Shown one piece after another: positions 23,386-35,181 of a stretch of 64,000 bases of DNA. The stretch's first letter is position 1. Every line of letters starts with the position of its first letter. The notes under the pieces are model-generated. The model saw only the letters and a program-made list of their open reading frames with translations. It was not told the origin of the DNA and searched no databases. The DNA comes from Triticum aestivum (taxonomy: Eukaryota > Streptophyta > Magnoliopsida > Poales > Poaceae), in the NCBI RefSeq assembly GCF_018294505.1, contig NC_057809.1:413268104-413332103 (forward strand), given 5' to 3'. A program made the position numbers and the translations under genes.

Positions 23386-26359
23386 GAGCATCTATAGCCA
23401 TACCTCCTGTTTCCTCCTTGAACATCCGCAACATCCGCCTGATTAGTGCCTAGTATAGGATCAAAAGTAGGACTAGGGCGAAGATTAGATTACTTGACCA
23501 AATAAAACCTAGCCTTTCCCAATTTTCGTTGTAGGCAAGTTTTAGCAATTCTACAAGTCAAGCAACACCCTACACATGCAAGTCAAGAGTTGTGCAGCGG
23601 AAAGTAAATGAGGGGATCGGAGAAATCAAATGAAATGAAGACATGATGTTTTTAGCGTGGTTTTGATAGGAGGTGATATCTTACATCCATGTTGATGGAG
23701 ATTTCAACCCGTGAAGGGCAACGGCTGTGCGAGTCCACGAAGAAGCAACCTTGTCTATTCCATCATGGATTACGCCCATGAAGGACTAGCCTCACTCGAG
23801 TAGATCTTCACAAAGTAGGCGATCTCCTTACCCTTACAAACTCATTGGTTCTGTTCCATATGATTTTGGAGGCTCCCAAGTGACACCTAACTAATCTAGG
23901 GGACACCACTCTCCAAAAGGTAATGGATGTAGTTGTTGATGATGAATTCCTTACTCTTGTGCTTCAAAAGATAGCCTCCTCAACACTCAATCACTCTCTC
24001 ATAGATTTGGCTTGGGTAGGAGAAGAATTGGAGTGGAAATCAACTTGGGGAGGCTAGAAATCAAGTTTCAAATGGTTGGATTGGAATGCCTTGATCTCAA
24101 CACAAGTGTAGGTGGTTCCCTATCAGAAAATGGACATGGAAAGTGTAGTTTCATCCTAGTTGCTCTCTAAGAGAGTGAGTGATGGTGGAGGGGGTATATA
24201 TAGCCTTCACCAAAAATCCAATGGTTACAAACTTTAAGCACAACTCGGTGACACCGAAAGGAAATCTCGGTAAGACTGAACAATGTAAAAGATTCGAACA
24301 TTAGGCTTTTCGGTGGGACCAGATGAATCCACTCGGTGAGACCGATATGATGACCTAAGAAGATTCCTTGTTTCGGTTCGATCGGTTCATCTCGGCAATT
24401 TTGAAATGAAGACGATTGGGTACAGAAACTTGGTCATTGCACTTCGGTGGGACCGAATGTCATCTCGGTTGGACCGAGTTTCTAGGGTTTTGGCTTCTGG
24501 CTCTGTCTTGGCTAACTCGGTGGATCCAGATGAGAGTGGTTCGGTGGGACTGAATTTGACTTAGGGTTTTGGATAGATGAAAATGAGAACATGGTTGAGG
24601 GTTTTCGGTGTAATATCTTCAAGCACTTGAGCAACCGAGTCATGATCAAAAAGCTCACCTTTTAATCGTATTGACTTTCCTATGGACTCAATGTGATCTT
24701 TGATCACTTAACAAAAAATGAAGAGTCTTGGAGCTTTTGCCAATGTATATCCTTAGCATTTTGAGGGGGTCCACAAACACGTGTCCTTGCCATGCCAACA
24801 ATTGAACTTTCCTGAAATTATCTTTGAATAGGCATTAGTTCAATGACTGATACGTCCATTTTGCATCATGTTTTCCTACTGTTATTTATAATGTTTTTAT
24901 GCATAATAATGCTTTATGGAGTAATTCTAATGCCTTTTCTCTCATAATATGCAAGGTTTACACAAAGATGGAGAATGCCGGCAGCTGGAATTCTGTACCT
25001 GAAAAAGCTACATCAAAGTTACATATTCAGCAAATCTCCAAATGAGCTGAAAATTTATGAAGAATTGTTTTGGAGTATATGAAGAATATTGGAGCAAATA
25101 ACTACCACAGGGGGCCCACCAGGTGGGAACAACCCACCTGGGCACGCCTCCTTCGCGCGCCCGCGCCCAGGTGGGTTATGCCCTCCTCGGCCCACCTCTG
25201 GTGCCCCCTTCTCGTATATAAGTCATTTTGACCTAGAAAAAAAGAAGGAGAGGACTTTCGGGATGAAGCATCACCGTCTCGAGGCGGAACTTGGGCAGGA
25301 GCACTTTTGCCCTCCGGCGGAGCGATTCCGCCGGGGGAACTTCCCTCCCAGAGGGGGAAATCATCGTCATCATCATCACCAACAACTCTCCCATCTTGGG
25401 GAGGGTAATATCCATCAACACCTTCAACCTGACCATCTCCTCTCAAACCCTAGTTCATCTCTTGTGTTCAGTCTTTGCACCGGAACCTTAGTTTGGTGCT
25501 TGTGGGTGACTAGTAGTGTTGATTACATCTTGTAGTTGATTACTATATGGTTCATTTGGTGGAAGATTATATGTTCAGATCCATTATGCTATTTAATACC
25601 ACTCTGGTCTTGAGCATGATTATCATTTGTGAGTAGTTACTTTTGTTCTTGAAGTTATGGGAGAAATCTTGTTGCAAGTGATCATGTGAACTTGATATGT
25701 GTTTGATATTTTGATGATATGTATGTTGTGATTCCCTTAGTGGTGTCATGTGAACGTCGACTACATGGCACTTCACCATATTTGGGCCTATGGGAATGCA
25801 TTGTGGAGTGGTTATTAGATGATGGGTTGCTAGAGTGACAGAAGCTTAAACCCTAGTTTATGCGTTACTCCATAAGGGACCGATTTGGATCCAAAAGTTT
25901 AATGCTATGGTTAGATTTTATCTTAATACTTTTCTCGTAGTTGCGGATGCTTGCGAGGGGGTTAACCATAAGTAGGAGGTTTGTTCAAATGAGAACAACA
26001 CCTAAGCACCGGTCCACCCACATATCAAATTATTAAAGTAGTGAACACGAATCAAACCAACATGATAAAAGTGACTAGATGAAATTCCCGTGTACCTTCA
26101 AGAACGCTTTGCTCAATATAAGAGACTGTTTTGGACAATCATTTGCCACAAAAGGATTGGGCTACCTTGCTGCACTTTATTTACCGTTACTGTTACTTGC
26201 TCGTTAAAAATTATCTTGCTATCAAACTTGTAACGCCCCGGACACACCCGTCGGTGGTCGTTACTTCTAGCGGGATCTAGACTGGCCCCACAGATCAATA
26301 CTAGTTTTTTTTGCGTACTTTGTCCTCACTCGTGCACACCCGGGCGCAACTTCCTGGTC

Positions 26360-26404
26360 GGTCACCCATCCTGAAACTACTCCAAGTTGAGCACGCTTAA
26401 CTTT
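26360..26404 (-). promoter_or_regulatory. 5S-rRNA-like Pol III promoter segment, 3' LTR of Cassandra
   Basis: The minus strand contains AAAGTTAAGCGTGCT and, after a short spacer, AGTTTCAGGATGGGTGACC. These correspond to box A and to the intermediate element plus box C of plant 5S rRNA (AGTTAAGCGTGCT ... GGATGGGTGACC). The core boxes are unchanged in this copy. A Pol III internal promoter is inferred from Cassandra biology. Confidence 0.85.
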
Positions 26405-26491
26405 GGAGTTCTGTCTGAATGGGCTCCCGGAAAAGAAGGAAATCCTTATTGATATGAGTAGTCTATCATCCCTAATAAGCCACGCTATCAC

Positions 26492-28208
26492 TGAAGGAAA
26501 TATTCCCTAGAGGCAATATTAATGTTATTATATTATTTCCTTATATCATGATAAATGTTTATTATTCATGCTAGAATTGTATTATCCGGAAACATAATAC
26601 TTGTGTGAATACATAGACAAACTAAACGTCACTAGTATGCCTCTACTTGACTAGCTCGTTAATCAAAGATGGTTATGTTTCCTAACCATAGACATGTGTT
26701 GTCATTTGATCAACGGGGTCACATTATTAGAAGAATGATGTGATTGACACGACCCATTTCATTAGCTTAGCACCCGATTGTTTAGTATGTTGCTATTGCT
26801 TTCTTCATGACTTATACATGTTCTTATGACTATGAGATTATGCAACTCCCGTTTGCCGGAGGAACACTTTGTGTGCTACCAAACGTCACAACGTAACTGG
26901 GTGATTATAAAGGATCTCTACAGGTGTCTCCAAAGGTAAATGTTGGGTTGGCGTATTTTGAGATTAGGATTTGTCACTCCGATTGTTGGAGAGGTATCTC
27001 TGGGCCCTCTCGGTAATGCACATCACATAAGCCTTGCAAGCATTGCAACTAATGAGTTGGTTGCGAGATGATGTATTACGAAACGAGTAAAGAGACTTGC
27101 CGGTAACGAGATTGAACTAGGTATTGAGATACCGACGATCGAATCTCGGGCAAGTAACATACCGATGACAAAGGGAGCAACGTATGTTGTTATGCGGTCT
27201 GACCGATAAAGATCTTCGTAGAATATGTGGGAGCCAATATGAGCATCCAGGTTCCACTATTGGTTATTGACTGGAGACATGTCTCGGTCATGTCTACATT
27301 GTTCTCGAACCCGTAGGGTCCGCACGCTTAAGGTTTCGATGACAGTTATATTATGAGTTTGTGAGTTTTGATGTACCGAAGTTAATTCGGAGTCCCGGAT
27401 GTGATCACGGACATAACGAGGAGTCTCGAAATGGTCGAGACATAAAGATTGATATATTGGACGGCTATATTCGGACACTGGAAGTGTTCCGGGTGATTTC
27501 GGAGAAAACCGGAGAGCCGGAGGGTTACCGGAACCCTACCGGGAGAAGTAATGGGCCATATGGGCCTTAGTGGAGAGAGAGAAGGGCGCTAGGGTGGGCC
27601 GCGCGGCTCCTCCCCCCTTGGTCCGAATTGGACTAGGAGAGGGGGGGCGGCGCCCCCCTTTCCTTCTCCCTCCCCACTTCTTTCCCCCTCCTAGTAGGAG
27701 TCCTACTCCTACTAGGAGGAGGACTCCTCCTAGCGCGCCTATAGGGGCCGGCCGGCCTCCTCCCCTTTCTCCTTTATATACGGGGGCAGGGGGCACCCCT
27801 AGACACACAAGTTGATCTTCGTGATCGTACTCTTAGCCGTGTGCGGTGCCCCCCTCCACCATAATCCTCGATAATATTGTAGCGGTGCTTAGGCGAAGCC
27901 CTGCGACAGTAGAACATCAAGATCATCACCATGCCGGCGTGCTGACGGAACTCTTCCCCGACACTTTGCTGGATCGGAGTCCGGGGATCGTCATCGAGCT
28001 GAACGTGTGCTAGAACTCAGAGGTGCCGTAGTTTCGGTGCTTGATCGGTCGGGCCGTGAAGACGTACGACTACATCAACCATGTTGTCATAATGCTTCCA
28101 CTGTCGGTCTACAAGGGTACGTAGATCACACTCTCGCCTCGTTGCTATGCATCACCATGATCTTGCATGTGCGTAGGAATTTTTTTGAAATTACTACGTT
28201 CCCCAACA
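26492..28208 (+). mobile_element. Angela-type solo LTR inside Cassandra (innermost of nest)
   Basis: A 1717-bp LTR starts TGAAGGAAATATTCCC and ends GTTCCCCAACA. The duplication atcac is at 26487-26491 and 28209-28213. It is the same TGAAGG subfamily as element A. It landed one base short of the end of Cassandra's 3' LTR. A TATA-like CTTTATATAC lies at about 27771-27780. Confidence 0.95.
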
Positions 28209-28394
28209 ATCACATACACCCCCACTCAGTGGAACCGACGTCCTCGTCAGGCCACAGGAACGCTCCCTCTTGGCACATACGTATGTGCTTCCAGTCCGGC
28301 ACATGTGCCATGCCGTGTGCCACGACGGGTCACAAACGTCATGCACAACATGACTGCACACTTGTCCACAAACATCCGTGTAACCGCAAGGGTC

Positions 28395-28407
28395 GTCTCT
28401 GATACCA
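28395..28407 (-). other. Primer-binding site of Cassandra
   Basis: The minus strand reads TGGTATCAGAGAC three bases inside the 5' LTR. It matches the initiator tRNA-Met complement TGGTATCAGAG used by Copia elements B and D. Confidence 0.9.
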
Positions 28408-28410
28408 ACT

Positions 28411-28674
28411 TGTAATGCCCTGGACACACCCGTTGGTGGTCGTTACTTCTGGCAGGATCTAGACTGGCCCCACAGATCAATACTAGTCTTTTCTGTGTAC
28501 TTTGTCCTCACTCGTGCACACCCGGGAGCAACTTCTCGGTCGGTCACCCATCCTGAAACTACTCCAAGCTGAGCACGGTTAACTTTGGAGTTCTGTCTGG
28601 ACGGGCTCCCGGATAAGAAGGAATTCCTTATTGATATGAGTAGTCTATCATTCCTAATAAGCCAGGCTATCACA
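28411..28674 (-). repeat. 5' LTR of Cassandra
   Basis: This intact 264-bp LTR on the minus strand runs from TGTGATAGCCTGGC to GGGCATTACA. It is the undisrupted partner of the left LTR. Confidence 0.9.
28542..28585 (-). promoter_or_regulatory. 5S-rRNA-like Pol III promoter segment, 5' LTR of Cassandra
   Basis: It has the same box order as the copy at 26360-26404. Box A reads AAAGTTAACCGTGCT, with one change (GCG to CCG) from the consensus. Box C GGATGGGTGACC is intact. Confidence 0.85.
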
Positions 28675-29666
28675 AAACTACTCGTTACTTATAATTTCAG
28701 TGCTTGTAGAGATTACTTTGCTAAAAACCACTTGTCATTTTCTTCTGCTCCTCATTGGGTTCGACACTCTTACTTATCAAAAGGACTACGATTGATCCCC
28801 TATACTTGTGGGTCATCAATGACTTATATGGTGTTATTAATTACCAAAACCACACGGGGAATAGATGCACTTTCACCCGGTCGCAAAAAAATGATCGAAC
28901 CAAACCCCTCACTTAGTCCCTATACACCCGGGCTGATCGGCACCCCTCAAATCGGTACCAAATGTGGGACGATATGAGGGCGCCCGGACATGACCGGGCG
29001 TCCTGCTCCATGTCATAACGGTCCCACTTGCAGCCATCTAAAGCTCCTTCATTTTTCATCTTCGCACCCAAATTTTTAGTCCCACCGTGTTGTGTGAGGC
29101 TGATGCTGACCGGCTTAAATAGCCGCACCGGCGAATGGCGGCAAGCTTCTTTGTTATTGCATAGTCGATCAATCCTCGTTGTGTGAATGTGATTTTTATT
29201 TTGTTCATCGATTTTTTTTGTCACATTGTGATTCAAAAAGAGCCGTGCAAACATCGTTGTTCCGTTTGTGAAGGAGATTGACCATGACTATGACAGTCTA
29301 TATCCCTCACAAATGGTGCAACGATGACTGAAACTTATCGCTTCCGGACGACCCGTCTATTTAAGCAGGCCGACTAGCTCCCCACGCAGCGAGGTGGGAC
29401 TAAACATACGAAATCCGCCAACCTAATACAGTTGTGAAAATCTGAAGTATGAGCAATTTTTGATGTTTTTGACAGCCCCGCCGGTCCAACACAAATGTGA
29501 TGATCGACGTGCATGTGTTTACATGTTTAGCTGTTTTGGAAATAGGGTTTGTGGTTGCAAATGGCAGAATTTGTGTCCTGCTTGGTCATTGTCCGCGGGT
29601 GCATCCGGGCACGTCCACAGACGTTTAAGGGCCTAAATTTGCAGGTTGCGGTTGTAGATGCTCTTA

Positions 29667-31000
29667 GCCCCCCCCCCCCAAAAAAAAGAAAGGCTCCCAA
29701 GCACTTAGGTTTTTCCTGCCTCCCACCGGCATAGCTATCGACCTGCCTTGTCTCATGTAGACTTAGGGCCATGGAGGTGCGGTGGATTCTGGCCCTAACT
29801 GGCAGGAGGGCTCATGCTCTATTTTTTTTATGTTTTTAGTTTGTTCAGGGTCTAAGTCCTGCTCAGGAAGGCGAGACGCAGCGAGGACTCCCTGAAGATG
29901 GAATAAAGTTCTCCCCGCCTAGCCCTCGCCCCGGTGGTGTGTCTCACGTTGTCAGATGACATGTAGAGGTGTTTCTCTGATAGATCTCACAGGGTTCAGT
30001 CGGTGTTCTTCTTTGGTGGACCATGTCGATGCACTAAGAACGGGGTCCTTAGTGACCCTGACTTATGCACGGGCAATAGTAGCATCCCCGACAAGGGGCC
30101 TTGGCAGGAACCGGCTCCAAGTCAAGAAAAACAACTCTTTGTGAGATCAAGTAGCGCATCAAGAAGACCAGGACAACTTACAGAATCTAAGTACAAGAAG
30201 TAGGCCCTTGCTGGCAAGGCAGGACTGGCAAGACGAAGACCCGACAGGCGCTGAACTCGGCAAGGCTTCGCCTACCACCAGCGCTCCACCTCACCGAGCA
30301 GGTAGTCACTGATCGGTGAGGTGTCGAGTCCGGAGGAGGTTTGGTGAGGCTTGTCGGGCACGTGGTAGCCCGTTGGATGAAGAATTGCCTTTATTGACAC
30401 CCGTCGCAATGGCGTGTCAAGCTAATAGGAGGTAGATGAGCAAGTGGTGTGGCAACCTTGCGGGGGCTCCTCCTCCTTGCGACACCTAGCGATGCATTTA
30501 ATGCATTTTGTCCTAACTAGCAGAGTTATGTGTGACAGATCTGTTTCTATCTTATCACCTTGTAATGACCATTTTGCCACCGTGGTAACCCCTTGAGCTA
30601 TAAAAGGAGGGCCAGGCCAACCTTTACAAGGGTTCGAACCCATTGCAACCTCACGCATACGTACTCGTGCAGCTGCCCTCTCCTTGCAACTTGTGCAACT
30701 TGCCGGGGGAGAGCGCTCCGTGTACCTTCGCGCACACTCATAAATACACAAAAAGCAGGAGTAGGGGTTTACGTTTCTCAGCGGTCCGAACCTGGGTAAA
30801 AACCATCGCGCCCCTCGTCGTTCTTACTCTTTGCATTTGGTGCACCCCCCCCCCCCCTTGCCGAACAAGCAAAGGGGCTGCATTGCCCCATAGATCGCCG
30901 GCTCCGACGCCGACAGACGCGGTCTTCGTTCGTCTGTGTTCTTGTGTCTAAAGGTTGGATCCTTCCGATCTACGCTTCTATTTATCGACAACGGTTGTTA
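29667..31000 (+). repeat. Probable Gypsy-type LTR region, boundaries not found
   Basis: The segment carries a TATA box (CTATAAAAGG at 30598-30607) and, about 180 bp on, the stretch CCGAACCTGGGTAAA (30786-30800). I associate these with the promoter and R regions of several Triticeae Gypsy LTRs. Poly-C runs occur at about 29669-29679 and 30846-30859. There is no clear TG...CA boundary or duplication and no pol domain. An adjacent partial leader or a host sequence cannot be excluded. Confidence 0.4.
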
Positions 31001-32140
31001 TTCTGGTGTGCTGGTCCTTTAGGGTCTTAACACGACGACTTCTCGATTGTCTACTATAACAAGATTTGCTCGATTCCACTCAAGGAGATGTGATGATGGC
31101 AGCACGTTTTTTCCTTGCTTCAGTGCTCGTAATCGTCGCTAGGTGGTGTACAAACATGAATGCATTTTTTTTCATTTCTCGTGGTTTTTTGATGAATAGT
31201 TTGGAAGTTTTTCTGAAAAAAATATTGTGTTTACTTTGAGGTCAGTATGCTATGTTTATATGTGTGCCATTTGTCTGACGGATTATTTTCTTGGTCTGCT
31301 CTCGCCGTCAATCATTGCGAGGTACAACTGGGCTACCCCATCCTCCCCCGGTTGTCTCGTGGAGCCATCTGGAGACAGAAGCACCGCGACGCAACGCAAC
31401 ATGGTGTTTAAAAACGATTTTTATGATACCCGCGAAATGGAGCGCATCTCAAAGAAATATCGTTTGCATCTTCCGAGCGGATCAGCCTGGGCTGTCGCTG
31501 TCAGCCGCCATGGACCTGGACAGGGACCACCATTCTTCGCCCAAGGCTCGTCATTGCTTCCCATCCCGGAGCTTTGCCTGCCAGGGCACGCCGCGCATGT
31601 CTCGCGAGCTCTCAAGCACTGCTCACCCCACGTCCGGCTGCTATCATGCACAGTCCGACTCGTTGGAATCAAGGCTGGAATTTGTGGTCGGCTCACTTAG
31701 AAACAGCCAATGGATCGTTGATCCATTCGCATGTGGGAAAGCGACCGCAGAGCAGCGGTTGGATCCAAGTTGGGCGCCGCTACTATTGCGCCGCGGCGGC
31801 AATAGGGATGGATGTTGTATACGCGCTGTTGGCGATCACGATCTTATTTGAAAAGAGACGATCGAAATGGATCTCACGACGGAAAAACCAGCCGGGCTGG
31901 CTGGAGTGCTGGACGAGCGCGCATCAGACGTCCGGATCACCTCAGGCGGCACGCCACGGGCCAGCCACGCACGCGCGCGCCCCCGAAGGAAGAAGCTCTC
32001 GCGCACGCATCCGACCATCTGAAAGCAACCTTGCCACGATGCGACTAGGAGATGCTAAGCTGGATGGAGTTCGATCGGAAGTTTGTCCTGCTCTATATGA
32101 TATGATCCATTCAGATTCCTGATAAGATACGGCACGGCAA
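31001..32140. other. Unassigned, possibly low-copy DNA
   Basis: I recognise nothing here. Overlapping open frames of 157-186 codons exist on the plus strand (31227-32122) in different phases. They share no domain, motif or consistent codon pattern with known families. The GC content is higher than in the flanks. Confidence 0.3.
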
Positions 32141-33736
32141 GAGCATCTATAGTCAGGGGCTTCTTAAATCCTTCTTGTTAGTAATTTAGGGTTTATGGTC
32201 TACCTTCTATTTCTCTGCGCTTTTCCGTAGTGCCGCTCACAATTCGCATATCTGAAGTTAGGAGATAGGGACTTTCTTATATTGTCTTTCCAAAGAGTCC
32301 ATCTCTTATACAGATAAGATTCCTAGTCTTTTCAACTAGTTTTCCAGGATAGACTCCAGACCAAATTACCAACCACGATCAAATTTGTCTATTAACGGAT
32401 TCTACCCGTTGTGTCCCCGGAGCACGCGCTTGTGAGCAACGCGCCATAATAGAGTGTAAATTCCTCTAATTACGTAGATCAACAATAGGGTTGTAATCTA
32501 ACTATACGATCTAGTTCCTTTCAATCATCAGTGTACCCGGGTAGCCTTTCTAATATAAATAGTATATTGTATTCCACTGATAATCGACCAGCTTCCTTAA
32601 GTATATAACTTAAGTATGTTCCAACAAGTGATAATTCCATGATAATCATGTAAAGTAATTCCATGCATAAATACATGTATAATTCCATAATGAGGTATTC
32701 CGAATATTAGTAATTCCTAGTAATTTGAATATAGTTGCAGGACACATAATTCCAACATCTCCCACTTGTCCAAAACGATCATTCAAATATTCGTAAACCC
32801 ATAGCCATAACATGCTTACCAAATACCTCCTGACTAGGAAGCTTAGTCAAGGGATCAGCAATCATATTAGCACTTTGTTGAAAATCCAAAGAAATATGTA
32901 GTTATACCTTCCCTCGGTATGTTTCCTTGCTGTGGCACTTAAGATCACTAGAGACCTTAGTTTCCGCCTAATTATTCCAGCATCGCTGTCTCGGCGCCTC
33001 GAGTATTATTTCCTCAAGTGTAATTCCACTCTTATAGGCACCTTGAGTTTTTGTTTTCTCAAGCGAAATTCCGCATCAATTATTTTCCATCACAAATATG
33101 ACAATATGATTAATTCCACATTGAGTCAAGTATAAGATAACCATGTTCAATAAACTTTCAAAACAACATAAATATCAAATCCAATTAGTAAATGAAGCTC
33201 CATAATTAACCATGTGTTGAAAGAAATTCCTGACTTCTGTCAGTGAACCTGCACCATATTAGTACTACAAACAAAACAAAATGAATATGCGTACCTAGAC
33301 TTATTTCTCATCTTGTAGATAGAGTAATAGTTTCCTCAATGTGTTTAACTTCAATATAAATTACAGAATAAAGTGACATGTTGTGATGCACTTTCCACAA
33401 TCTTATATCATGTGTGAAATTCCCTTAGTTGCTCGTCTTTCCTTCCACTGCTTGAATGCGGCATCAATTCCGGTAGCTAAGGTACGATAATGTAATGAAG
33501 ATACATACAAATTCCAGTGCCATTTATTATTCCATTTTTCCTCAGTAGTTCAAACATAATTCCTCGCCGAGTATGATTCCTTTATCAAAGGTATTTTCAC
33601 ATATTTGCAATTTTCCATAGAGGAACACTTCAAAATATTTTCTATGTATTTTCACTCGTAAAACATAGGATGTCTCAAATGTTCCTTTCATATGAAAGTT
33701 AAAAGATGACCAAGCTTTCACTTCCATCAATGTGAC
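32141..33736 (-). repeat. Minus-strand Copia remnant with LTR end
   Basis: At 32755 the minus strand starts TGTTGGAATTATGTGTCC, directly preceded by a purine-rich GGACAAGTGGGAGA (complement of 32756-32769). This is the 3' LTR start and polypurine tract of a minus-strand Copia element. The LTR extends left to an unclear point (perhaps 32160-32290). The internal side (32770-33736) is AT-rich, has no readable pol frame, and ends at the 5' LTR of element D. The first bases (GAGCATCTATAG at 32141) resemble the PIF-like terminus at 23386, possibly a half element. Confidence 0.5.
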
Positions 33737-35115
33737 TGTAAGTGCATCTAGTGCCACCCCTAGTTGGTTTTGGAGTATTGACGACAAACCTAGTTGAGGG
33801 ACTAATGTGTTTGTGAGAATTGCAGGATAACACGGGTAGAAGTCCCTCATTGATTCGGTTTTACTACCAGAGATGACCCCTAAAAATGTATGAAGACAAT
33901 GAAGTCAAAGGTGGTATATGAAGATATTCACATTGAAGACTATGACAAAAGAAGACACGTTATGAAGCCTATGGAGCTCGAAGACTTAGATCTTTCGTAG
34001 TTCTTTTTCTTTTGTGTTGAGTCATAGGAACCACCGTACTGTTAAGTGGGGTCCAGGAGAACCAGTCAGAATGACTGAAGTGATGCCTAAACCAAAAAGC
34101 TATGTCTTCGAGTGAAGACAATGAGAGTGAATCTTGTCCAGAGCCGGACAAGTCAGCTTTGCTTGTAGCCCAAGTAAAGTTGCCATGAGAGTTTGAAATC
34201 TGACCGTTGAGACACGTGTCAGTTCCTTAGTGACCCAAGGTCATTTCGGACAAATCAGGTCGGGTTGCCAAGTGGCTATAAATAGCCCACCCCCTACAAC
34301 CATAAACGGTTGGCTGCTCAGATTTCAGTGCACGGCTTTTGTCGTTTGAGAGCAACCCACCTCGAAGCCTTTGAGAGAGAGAATTCCTTGCGAGGATAAA
34401 GCCCTAACCACCCAGAGCCAGAGAACATTGGGCATCACTTAAGTCTTCTTGTCTGTGTGATCTGAAGACTTATTACACTTGAGGACTGTGCATCCCCAGA
34501 CGGTTAGGCGTCGCGTTCAGAGCATCCAAGAGACATTGTGGATTGCCAGTGAACAAAGTCTGTGAAGGTTTGGGAGTCTACCTTGAAGACATACCAGAGT
34601 GATTGGGCGAGGACTATGTGACCTTAGCTCAAGGAGAATACGGTGAGGACTTGGTGTCCTGAGCTGCGTGTTCAGGACTGGGTGTCCGGGAATGTGTGTC
34701 CTAAGGTTTAAATACCTAGCCGCTCCAACCAGACGTACAGTTGTCACAGCAACTGGAACTGGTCCAACACATCATTGTCTTCAACGAGTCACTGGTTTCA
34801 TCTTCACTTCCTTTTACTTACTGATCACTCATTGTGAAGTCATTGCGTGTCTGTTCTATTGTTTGTCTTCACAACGTGAGTGTATGATCTGTTTGGCTTC
34901 ATAGTATCTTCCTACCTGATCCTAATTACACTACAGCTATTTGTCACTGTGCTTTCACTCTGTTGATACTTGTCCATGGCTTGCCTAGTGTAGTCTAACT
35001 TCCGCTGCATAGTAATAGGCATATCTCTACTGTTTGTCTTCATAACTTCCTCGTTTTCAAGACTTCAATAAAAATCGCCTATTCACCCCCCTCTAGTCGA
35101 TATAACGCACTTTCA
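33737..35115 (+). repeat. 5' LTR of element D
   Basis: This 1379-bp LTR begins TGTAAGTGCATCTAGTGCC and ends TAACGCACTTTCA, directly before the primer-binding site. A TATA-like GCTATAAATAG is at about 34275-34285. Its start resembles those of the element B LTR and the solo LTR 23454-28875. Confidence 0.88.
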
Positions 35116-35117
35116 AT

Positions 35118-35129
35118 TGGTATCAGAGC
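35118..35129 (+). other. Primer-binding site of element D
   Basis: It reads TGGTATCAGAGC, two bases after the LTR end. It is a perfect complement of the initiator tRNA-Met 3' end. Confidence 0.92.
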
Positions 35130-35181
35130 AAGGTGCTCCCTTGTTCTGTGTGATTCGGTTTAACCACCTGGAGTTTTAGCT

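Larger units (their letters stand above)
26229..28674 (-). mobile_element. Cassandra TRIM retrotransposon (724 bp net), minus strand
   Basis: Two 264-bp LTRs (26229-26491 plus base 28214; and 28411-28674) surround a 196-bp non-coding centre (28215-28410). The duplication aaact is at 26224-26228 and 28675-28679. On the minus strand the LTR starts TGTGATAGC and ends TTACA. The primer-binding site is complementary to initiator tRNA-Met, and a purine-rich GAGTGGGGGTGTA abuts the 3' LTR. The LTRs carry a 5S-rRNA-like segment, the hallmark of Cassandra. It encodes no protein and must use enzymes from other LTR elements. Confidence 0.9.
24848..28818 (+). mobile_element. Gypsy solo LTR with Cassandra nested inside
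   Basis: The LTR begins TGATACGTCCATTTTGC and ends TTGTGGGTCATCA. The perfect duplication atgac is at 24843-24847 and 28819-28823. Net length is about 1.5 kb after removal of the Cassandra insertion and one copy of its TSD. Its end matches the truncated LTR at 16072-16873. There is no internal domain. Confidence 0.9.
23454..28875 (-). mobile_element. Sirevirus-like Copia solo LTR, minus strand, with nested insertions
   Basis: Read on the minus strand it starts TGAAAGTGCATCTATTCC and ends GATCCTATA, where CA is expected, so the last dinucleotide is mutated. Net length is about 1.45 kb once the Gypsy LTR insertion is removed. Flanks cctag (23449-23453) and cccgg (28876-28880) could be a duplication altered by two transitions. 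U3 (about 24240-24560) is packed with CGGT-N3-ACCG palindromes, as in element B. A TATA-like CTATATATAC lies at about 24195-24204 (minus). Confidence 0.65.
23386..29663. mobile_element. PIF/Harbinger-like non-autonomous element (outermost of a five-level nest)
   Basis: The left end reads GAGCATCTATAGCC, and the complement of the right end reads GAGCATCTACAACC. The duplication tta flanks both sides (23383-23385 and 29664-29666). After removing the nested LTRs only about 850 bp remain (23386-23453 and 28881-29663), with no transposase. The TTA duplication plus GAGCATCT termini suits PIF/Harbinger-derived elements common in grasses. Confidence 0.6.

Noticed and set aside
28542..28585. A genuine 5S rRNA gene
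   Set aside because: Only the promoter-box portion resembles 5S rRNA, and it lies inside a 264-bp LTR with Cassandra termini, TSD and primer-binding site.
31227..32122. Three overlapping frames of 157-186 codons as a host gene
   Set aside because: Different phases overlap, no recognised domain, no clear start context or splice structure.
32141..32160. GAGCATCTATAG as the end of a complete PIF-like element
   Set aside because: No matching inverted terminus or TWA duplication was found downstream. At most it is a half element.
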